From Streptomyces paludis (lineage in GTDB: Bacteria; Actinomycetota; Actinomycetes; Streptomycetales; Streptomycetaceae), in the NCBI RefSeq assembly GCF_003344965.1, contig NZ_CP031194.1:3410001-3474000 (forward strand): 64,000 nt of DNA, written 5' to 3'. A program made the translations under genes and the position numbers. A model generated the notes under the pieces. It did no database searches. It saw nothing but the letters and a program-made list of their open reading frames with translations, and was not told the DNA's origin. Below are positions 58,393 to 64,000 of the stretch, piece after piece (the stretch's first letter is position 1; each line of letters opens with the position of its first letter).

Positions 58393-59112
58393 TCACTCCT
58401 CGCCCGCGAGCTTCAGCGTCCGCAGCTTCTGCCCCGCGAACCACGTCGCGGCCACCGTCACCCCGACCAGCAGGATCACCGCGAGCGGCAGCGTCACGTC
58501 CGACGCGATGATGCCGTCGCCGCCGATCTTCTTGGCGAGCGCCAGCGACCACTGCTGGACGCTGAGCGTCCGCGCGCCTTCCACCAGGCTGCCGAAGAAC
58601 GTCTCCCAGACCAGGGCGTAGACCAGCCCGATGACGACCGCGTGGCGGCTGACCGTACCGAGCAGCAGGAACAGCGCGCTGTACGCGATCGAGGCGACGA
58701 GCGCCGCGACCGTGTAGGCGATCGCGATCTGCTGGCCGTTGCCGTTGAGGATCCACCCGGCGATAAAGGTGGGGACGGCGGAGAACGCCATGGTCACGGC
58801 GATCGCCACGATCAGCTTGGTGAAGATGATCGACGACCGCTTCAGGGGCTTGGAGAGCAGATAGACGATCGAGCCGTCATCGATCTCGGGCCCGATCGCG
58901 CCCGTGCCCGCGATCACGCCAATCAGCGGCACCATCGTGGCCAGTGCGAAGCCGCCCAGCACATCGGACGCGATCTGGTCGTCCACGCCGTCGAAGACAC
59001 GGACGGCCACCGAGATCAGGATCAGCAGAGCGGGCAGTACGAAGAGAATGGCGGCCCGGCGCCTGCCGAGCAGGGCCCGCTGGGTGAGCCGGGCGACTGT
59101 GGGGTTGTACAT
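58393..59112 (-). CDS. ABC transporter permease (ABC-2 type), last gene of operon
   Basis: 239-aa membrane protein with about six helices. The N-terminal LTQRALLGRRRAAILFVLPALLILISVAVRVFDG and the GTGAIGPEIDDGSIVYLLSKPLKRSSIIFTKLIVAIAVTMAFSAVP stretch fit ABC-2 exporter permeases. It ends a four-gene operon running 62008 to 58393: ATPase, permease, ATPase, permease. The gap to the previous gene is 25 bases. Substrate unknown. Confidence 0.9.
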   Translation of the reverse strand: MYNPTVARLTQRALLGRRRAAILFVLPALLILISVAVRVFDGVDDQIASDVLGGFALATMVPLIGVIAGTGAIGPEIDDGSIVYLLSKPLKRSSIIFTKLIVAIAVTMAFSAVPTFIAGWILNGNGQQIAIAYTVAALVASIAYSALFLLLGTVSRHAVVIGLVYALVWETFFGSLVEGARTLSVQQWSLALAKKIGGDGIIASDVTLPLAVILLVGVTVAATWFAGQKLRTLKLAGEE

Positions 59113-59137
59113 GACGTCACAGCTCCTTTCAGGCCGC

Positions 59138-60049
59138 TCAGGCCGCTACGAGATAGGAGAAGACCGATTCGAGGGACTCGTCGGAGGGCGAGACGGTGAG
59201 CAGCCGGATGGAGTGCTCCCGGGCGACGCGCGGCAGCAGCTCGGTGAACCGGCCGAAGTCGATCGCCTGCACCCGCAGCCCGCCCTCGACCAGATCGACC
59301 TCGATCCCGGCCGTCGACGGGTCGGCGATCAGTGCCGCGGCGAGCGCGCGGTCGTCGCTGGACCGTACGAGATAGCGGTGCGGCCGGTCCGTCATCAGGC
59401 GGCGGATCTTGCGGAAGTCGCCCGAGGCGGCGTGCCGGCCGGCCACGATCACCTCGATGTGCGAGGCGAGCTGCTCGACCTCCTCCAGGATGTGCGAGGA
59501 GAACAGCACGGTGCGGCCCTCGTCGCCCATCCGCCGCAGCAGCTCCATCAGCTGCATGCGCTGCCGCGGGTCCATACCGTTGAACGGCTCGTCCAGCAGC
59601 AGTACGGACGGCTCGTGGACCAGCGCGGAGGCCATCTTCACGCGCTGGCGCATGCCCTTGCTGTACGTCGCGATCCGACGGTCCTGCGCGTACTCCATCT
59701 CGACGGTGGCGAGCGCCGCCCGCGCCGCCTTCTTGCCGAGTCCGTGGAGTTCGGCATTGGCGACGACGAATTCGAGGCCGGTGAGGAAGTCGTACATCGA
59801 CTCCCGCTCCGGCACGATGCCGATCTGCCGGTAGACGGACTCGTTCCGCCAGATCGGCTCTCCGTCGAGGGCGACGGTGCCCGTGGAGGGTGCGAGGAAT
59901 CCGGCCATCATGTTGATCAGCGTGGACTTGCCCGCGCCGTTCGGACCGAGCAGTCCGGTGACGCCCGGGCCCACGTCCATGGAGACGTCGTTGACGGCCA
60001 CCACGTTGCCGAACCAGCGCGAGGTGTGATCGATATGGATGGTGGTCAC
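59138..60049 (-). CDS. ABC transporter ATP-binding protein
   Basis: 303-aa ATPase: Walker A GPNGAGKST, Q-loop region IGIVPERESMYDFLTG, signature YSKGMRQRVKMASAL, Walker B PSVLLLDEPFNGMDP and switch His in VLFSSHILEEVEQL. A C-terminal extension (about 210-303) forms a regulatory beta domain. GTG 60049 overlaps the upstream permease stop by four bases. It probably pairs with the permease at 58393. Confidence 0.94.
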   Translation of the reverse strand: MTTIHIDHTSRWFGNVVAVNDVSMDVGPGVTGLLGPNGAGKSTLINMMAGFLAPSTGTVALDGEPIWRNESVYRQIGIVPERESMYDFLTGLEFVVANAELHGLGKKAARAALATVEMEYAQDRRIATYSKGMRQRVKMASALVHEPSVLLLDEPFNGMDPRQRMQLMELLRRMGDEGRTVLFSSHILEEVEQLASHIEVIVAGRHAASGDFRKIRRLMTDRPHRYLVRSSDDRALAAALIADPSTAGIEVDLVEGGLRVQAIDFGRFTELLPRVAREHSIRLLTVSPSDESLESVFSYLVAA

Positions 60050-60981
60050 AGCCCGACCTTCCGGTAACGGCGCATCAGAACGGCGTACGAGCCGGCGATC
60101 AGCGCGAGAATGACCAGCAGATAGACGACGCCCGCGGCGGCCGAGGGGCCGGCTTCGCCCGGGAAGGACGATCCGGCGCCCAGGAACGCACTCTGGAGAC
60201 CGTCGATCAGGGTGATCGGGGAGAAGAGACCGAGCCACTTGACGGCCCCGGTCTCGCCCGAGGAATAGGCGATCAGCTGGACGGTGGAGACCGCGCCGTA
60301 CGAGATGGTCAGCGTGGCGATCACGGCCGCGACACCGAAGCCGCGACGCGGGGTGAACGCGGCCATCACCAGGCCGAGCCCGCCGAAGAGCAGGGAGAGC
60401 ACCGCCACGGACACCAGCCCCTGCCCGAATCCCTTGGTCTGGTCGACGAAGTCCATCTTGGCCAGCAGCGAGCCGACGTAGAGGATCACGAGGGGCGCCC
60501 CGGTGAGTACGAAGAGGGCGGAGGCCATCGCTCCGAATTTCGCGAGGACATAGTCGACGCGTTCGATCGGCCGCGAGAAGTAGAGCGGGACGGTCCTGAA
60601 GCGCAGGTCGCGGGAGACGGACTGGGGCGCCTGCGAGGCGAGATAGAGGCCGATGACCGCCTGGGTGAAGATCGCGTAGCGCGTGTAGTCGAGCGGCAGG
60701 CTCTTGAGGTCGGTCGAGACGGCGACCGCGACGATGATCGCCGCGGGCAGGCACATCACCGCGAAGAGGATCATCGGAAGAACCTTGGACTTGGCGGAGC
60801 GGCCGAGTCCGTACGACCCGCGCAGGGACTGCGAGTAGAGGGAGCGGCGGGCGTAGGCGCGGCCGAGGCGCGCTCCTTCGTAGTTGCGGTACCCGATGTT
60901 GTGGATACGGGTGGAACCCGCGCCGCTGCCGACGCCGGTGCCCCTGGTCGTCTCCGTGCCCGGCTGGATCTCAGTGCTCAT
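60046..60981 (-). CDS. ABC transporter permease (ABC-2 type)
   Basis: 311-aa permease with six helices in the C-terminal 240 residues after a soluble N-terminus (TRIHNIGYRNYEGARLGRAYARRSLYSQSLRGSYGLGRSAKSKVLPMILFAVMCLPAAI). ATG 60981 has GGGAGG 8 bases upstream and lies inside the end of the preceding ATPase gene (11-base overlap). It likely works with the ATPase at 60971. Export substrate unknown. Confidence 0.92.
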   Translation of the reverse strand: MSTEIQPGTETTRGTGVGSGAGSTRIHNIGYRNYEGARLGRAYARRSLYSQSLRGSYGLGRSAKSKVLPMILFAVMCLPAAIIVAVAVSTDLKSLPLDYTRYAIFTQAVIGLYLASQAPQSVSRDLRFRTVPLYFSRPIERVDYVLAKFGAMASALFVLTGAPLVILYVGSLLAKMDFVDQTKGFGQGLVSVAVLSLLFGGLGLVMAAFTPRRGFGVAAVIATLTISYGAVSTVQLIAYSSGETGAVKWLGLFSPITLIDGLQSAFLGAGSSFPGEAGPSAAAGVVYLLVILALIAGSYAVLMRRYRKVGL

Positions 60982-62008
60982 CGCGGGCGCCTCCCGTCGG
61001 CTGCGGTGTGTGGTCCGTCGCGGCGGTACCGGCCGGCTCGGAAGTGGTGGTGGGAGCGGCGGTCCCGGCCTGGTTCGGGCGGAAGACCTCCGCGATGTGG
61101 TGGCGGCGCTGCTCCATCCGTACGAGCCCGAGGCCCAGGCCGGCCACGGTGTCGCGGACGGTGTCGAGCGTGTCGTCGCCCTTGGACTCGACCAGGAGGA
61201 TGTGGCCCGCGCCCGGCAGTCCCTGCTCCGTACCCGCCTGGAGCGTGACCCCGGCCGCCGTGAGGGCCTCGCGCAGCGCCTTCGTACCGTCGGGGTGCGC
61301 GTCGGTGTCGGTGACCTCGACGGCGAGGGTGGTGGTCGTACGGGTGAAGTCGCTGGTGGAGCTGGAGCGCAGCAGTGTCCCGCCGTCGATGACGACGACA
61401 TGGTCGCAGGTGCGCTCCAGCTCGCCGAGCAGATGCGAGGTGACCAGTACGGAGATGCCGAAGTCGGTGTGGACCCGGCGGATGAGGCCGAGCATCTCGT
61501 CGCGGCCGACCGGGTCGAGGCCGTTGGTCGGCTCGTCCAGCAGCACCAGCTGGGGGTCGTGGACCAGCGCCTGCGCGAGCTTGACGCGCTGCTTCATACC
61601 TGTCGAGTAGCCGCCAATGGGGCGGTACCGCTCCTCGTACAGGCCGACATGGCGCAGGGTGTCGGCGGTCCGCTCGCGAGCGGCCGTGGCGGGAAGTCCG
61701 GACATGCGCGCCATATGTACGACGAACTCGGTGGCCGAGACGTCGGGCGGCAGACAGTCGTGCTCGGGCATGTACCCGACACGCTCACGGATGGCGGCGC
61801 CACTGGTGGCGACGTCGAGCCCGAGCACCTCGGCCCGGCCTTCCGTGGCGGGGGTCAGACCCAGCAGGATCTTGATCATGGTGGACTTGCCGGCCCCATT
61901 GGCGCCCACCAGCCCGGTCACACCGGGGCCGATGTCCAAGGAGAGCCGGTCAAGCGCGGTTACCCGGGGGAACCGCATACTCAGGCTTTCGGTCGCGATC
62001 ACAGTCAC
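60971..62008 (-). CDS. ABC transporter ATP-binding protein, first gene of operon
   Basis: 345-aa ATPase: Walker A GANGAGKST, signature YSTGMKQRVKLAQALVHDP, Walker B LVLLDEPTNGLDP and switch His in VLVTSHLLGELER. A C-terminal extension (about 215-345, ending in a Pro/Thr-rich tail) is typical of ABC-2 exporter ATPases. GTG 62008 is the first frame-consistent start; no strong ribosome binding site is seen. The operon promoter should lie in the 338 bases upstream, shared with kptA. Confidence 0.94.
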   Translation of the reverse strand: MTVIATESLSMRFPRVTALDRLSLDIGPGVTGLVGANGAGKSTMIKILLGLTPATEGRAEVLGLDVATSGAAIRERVGYMPEHDCLPPDVSATEFVVHMARMSGLPATAARERTADTLRHVGLYEERYRPIGGYSTGMKQRVKLAQALVHDPQLVLLDEPTNGLDPVGRDEMLGLIRRVHTDFGISVLVTSHLLGELERTCDHVVVIDGGTLLRSSSTSDFTRTTTTLAVEVTDTDAHPDGTKALREALTAAGVTLQAGTEQGLPGAGHILLVESKGDDTLDTVRDTVAGLGLGLVRMEQRRHHIAEVFRPNQAGTAAPTTTSEPAGTAATDHTPQPTGGARDEH

Positions 62009-62347
62009 GTTTCGAAGGTAGTGGCGCGGCCCACACCGGTCGTCAGACCAGGCGGTTGTATCCGTGTCAGCCTCCAGATGTAGGGACCCGTAAGGGCCTC
62101 GTAAGGGATGGGTACGCCGAGTCGGCCGTCAGCACGACCCCGACGGCGCCCCGACGAGCCCCGCCCGGGCCTCAACCAACCGGACAGAGCGAACACATTA
62201 CCCAAAAGCCTTGAAACGGAGCCCACTTGTCCACAGATCCGGCAATCAGCCTGTGGATAAACCGAGTTGGCTGTGGATCAAACATGTGGAACGGCACGGG
62301 ATCGAAAAGAAGTAGCGGCCCGGAGACCCGACCGGCACGCTGATCCA
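62009..62347. other. divergent ABC/kptA promoter region with DnaA-box cluster
   Basis: 339 bases without a gene. Within 66 bases there are TTGTCCACA (perfect Streptomyces DnaA box, 62227-62235), TGTGGATAA (62252-62260), TGTGGATCA (62272-62280) and a weaker TGTGGAACG (62285-62293). All lie close upstream of kptA. Remaining sequence is C/G-rich. Confidence 0.6.
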
Positions 62348-62902
62348 ATGACCGGAAAACCAGAGGAAAGACGGGCCGTCAAGGTATCGAAGTACCTCGC
62401 CAAGCATCTGCGCCACCAGCCCGAACGTCTCGGCATCACCCTCGACGAGAATGGCTGGGTGGCGATCGACACCCTCCTCCGTGCCACCGCCGCGCACGGC
62501 TTCGGGCTGACCCGTGCCGAACTCGACCATGTGGTGACCATCAACGACAAACAGCGCTTCACCATCGACGGCGACCGGATCCGCGCCGCCCAGGGCCATA
62601 CCGTCGCGGTGGATCTGGACCTGCCCCTCGCGACACCGCCCGCGTACCTCTACCACGGGACCGTGGCCCGCAACCTGGACGCCATCCGCGCCGAGGGGCT
62701 CCGCCCCATGCGCCGCCACCACGTCCATCTCTCCGCCGACCGCGAGACCGCCACCCGCGTCGGCGCCCGCCGCGGCCGGCCCGTCGTCCTTCCGGTGGAC
62801 GCGGCGGCGATGCACGGGGCCGGGCTGGTCTTCCGGGTCAGCGCGAACGGCGTCTGGCTCACCGACTCCGTACCCACGCGGTACATCCGCTTCCGCGGCT
62901 GA
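62348..62902 (+). CDS. kptA: RNA 2'-phosphotransferase (KptA/Tpt1)
   Basis: 184-aa KptA/Tpt1-family enzyme, which moves an internal RNA 2'-phosphate to NAD+. Family motifs are VSKYLAKHLRHQPERLGI (Arg/His), LYHGTVARNLDAIRAEGL (His-Gly-Thr), MRRHHVHLSADRETA and the C-terminal LVFRVSANGVWLT. All the usual catalytic Arg-His-Arg-Arg positions appear present. The bacterial role is unclear because bacteria lack the tRNA-splicing pathway that makes such phosphates. ATG 62348 is used; a longer frame from 62267 lacks support. Confidence 0.95.
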   Translation: MTGKPEERRAVKVSKYLAKHLRHQPERLGITLDENGWVAIDTLLRATAAHGFGLTRAELDHVVTINDKQRFTIDGDRIRAAQGHTVAVDLDLPLATPPAYLYHGTVARNLDAIRAEGLRPMRRHHVHLSADRETATRVGARRGRPVVLPVDAAAMHGAGLVFRVSANGVWLTDSVPTRYIRFRG

Positions 62903-63015
62903 CCCCGGCGCGACAGTCCGGGCCGGTACGGGCCGGTACGGGCCGGCACGGGCCGGCACGGGCGCGCGGTACGTACCGTACGGCCGCCGCTCGGGCCGCA
63001 CGTAGGCTCGTGGGC

Positions 63016-63918
63016 ATGACCCTGCGCCTGAGCACCGTGATCCTGCCCATCGACCGCTGGCACGAAGGTGGCCGTGAGCGCTGGCAACGTGCCGAGGAGC
63101 TGGGTTTCCACGCCGCGTACACCTACGACCACCTCTCCTGGCGCACCTTCCGCGACGGCCCCTGGTTCGGCGCGCTGCCCACCCTCACCGCCGCCGCGAC
63201 CGCCACGGAGCGCATCCGCCTGGGCACCCTCGTGACCTCCCCCAACTTCCGGCACCCGGTGCCGCTGGCCAAGGAGCTGATGTCCCTGGACGACATCTCC
63301 GGCGGACGGTTCACCCTGGGCATCGGCGCCGGCGGCAACGGCTTCGACGCCACCGCCCTCGGCCAGGAGGCGTGGACACCGCGCGAGCGGGCGGACCGGT
63401 TCGGTGAGTTCCTCGCCCTCCTCGACCGGCTGCTCACCGAGGACTCGGTGAGCAGCACCGGCACCCACTACTCCGCCGAGGAGGCCCGCAACCTGCCCGG
63501 CTGCGTCCAGCGCCCCCGGCTGCCCTTCGCCGTCGCCGCCACCGGCCCGCGCGGGCTGAAGCTGGCCGCGCGCCACGGCCAGGCGTGGGTGACGACCGGC
63601 GACCCGAAGCTGTTCGAGGAGGGCACCCCCGAGCAGTCGGCCGAGGCCATCCGGGGACAGATCGACCGGCTCGGCAAGGCGTGCGTGGAGAGCGGCCGGG
63701 AGATCGCGGAACTCGACAGGATCCTGCTCACCGGCTTCACCCCGGACCGCGGCCGCCCGCTGGAATCGGTCGGCGCCTTCGTGGACTTCGCCGGCCGGCA
63801 CAGGGACCTCGGCATCACGGAGATCGTCATCCACTGGCCGATCCCCGACTCCGACTTCGCCGCCGATCAGGCCGTCTTCGAGAAGATCGTCACGGAGGCC
63901 CCCGCCCAGCTCCGGTGA
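63016..63918 (+). CDS. LLM class F420-dependent oxidoreductase
   Basis: 300-aa luciferase-like TIM-barrel protein of the F420-dependent type. LSTVILPIDRWHEGGRERWQRAEELGFHAAYTYDHLSW, FRDGPWFGALPTLTAAATATERIRLGTLVTSPNFRHPVPLAKELMSLDDISGGRFTLGIGAGG and FAVAATGPRGLKLAARHGQAWVT fit the family. It reduces or oxidises an unidentified substrate with cofactor F420. ATG 63016 is used; GTG 63010 is also in frame. The final 80 bases of the window hold no further gene. Confidence 0.92.
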   Translation: MTLRLSTVILPIDRWHEGGRERWQRAEELGFHAAYTYDHLSWRTFRDGPWFGALPTLTAAATATERIRLGTLVTSPNFRHPVPLAKELMSLDDISGGRFTLGIGAGGNGFDATALGQEAWTPRERADRFGEFLALLDRLLTEDSVSSTGTHYSAEEARNLPGCVQRPRLPFAVAATGPRGLKLAARHGQAWVTTGDPKLFEEGTPEQSAEAIRGQIDRLGKACVESGREIAELDRILLTGFTPDRGRPLESVGAFVDFAGRHRDLGITEIVIHWPIPDSDFAADQAVFEKIVTEAPAQLR

Positions 63919-64000
63919 ACCGCCGCCGATGAGCCGCCGCCGGATGCGGCATCGGCGGGCGCTGACGGGACGCCGGATGCGGGATCGGCAGATGGCAGAT

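Overview
The window is high-GC actinobacterial chromosome, almost certainly from a Streptomyces. The evidence is strong third-position G/C bias, frequent GTG starts, GTGA/ATGA stop-start overlaps, several SpoIIE-type phosphatases and SpoIIAB-like ATP-binding proteins, mycothiol-type and F420-type enzymes, and a pirin gene carrying a close match to the phiC31 attB site known from Streptomyces.

Layout. 0.2-6.4 kb: membrane proteins, a secreted-type endonuclease/exonuclease/phosphatase, a DUF2630 protein, a FUSC transporter and an anti-sigma-like ATPase. 6.6-13.9 kb: aspS, a PAS-GAF-SpoIIE-HATPase regulator, an AI-2E family permease, a broken RDD gene, pirin with an attB-like site, and an SseB-like protein. 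14-19.5 kb: an acyl-CoA dehydrogenase, an M18 aminopeptidase and an NHL/thioredoxin gene. 19.35-24.43 kb: a compact integrated element of about 5.07 kb (large serine integrase, HNH protein, small resolvase, XRE-type regulator, two small CxxC/acidic proteins). It sits inside the NHL/thioredoxin gene and supplies a substitute 5' end, so the host reading frame stays open. 24.7-33.7 kb: LURP-one-like protein, nitrilase-family amidase, MDMPI-family enzyme, MFS-GntR pair, then a small accessory patch (glycosyltransferase, ATP-grasp protein, ferredoxin, acetyltransferase) and tRNA-Ser. 33.8-46.3 kb: FGE-like protein, HtrA protease, GDPD, ATP-binding proteins, DUF5926/SEC-C protein, primase/polymerase-like protein, a SpoIIE-like protein lacking two metal-binding Asp residues, Xaa-Pro aminopeptidase and a PadR pair. 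46.5-53.2 kb: a copper-handling/DyP peroxidase run (membrane protein, YcnI, Sco, PCuAC, CopCD, DyP). 53.4-64 kb: pheA, serS with a HAD hydrolase, an HTH/coiled-coil protein, a two-ATPase/two-permease ABC export operon, kptA and an F420-dependent LLM oxidoreductase. DnaA-box-like motifs are scattered from 54.4 to 62.3 kb, with two clusters in intergenic DNA.

The best candidate for a poorly described system is the 5-kb element. Its attachment core overlaps the codons just before the catalytic CxxC motif of the host thioredoxin-like gene. The element carries its own start codon, upstream motif and 37 homologous codons, so integration swaps the 5' end of the gene instead of destroying it. The original host 5' end remains at the far junction as a 54-codon orphan.
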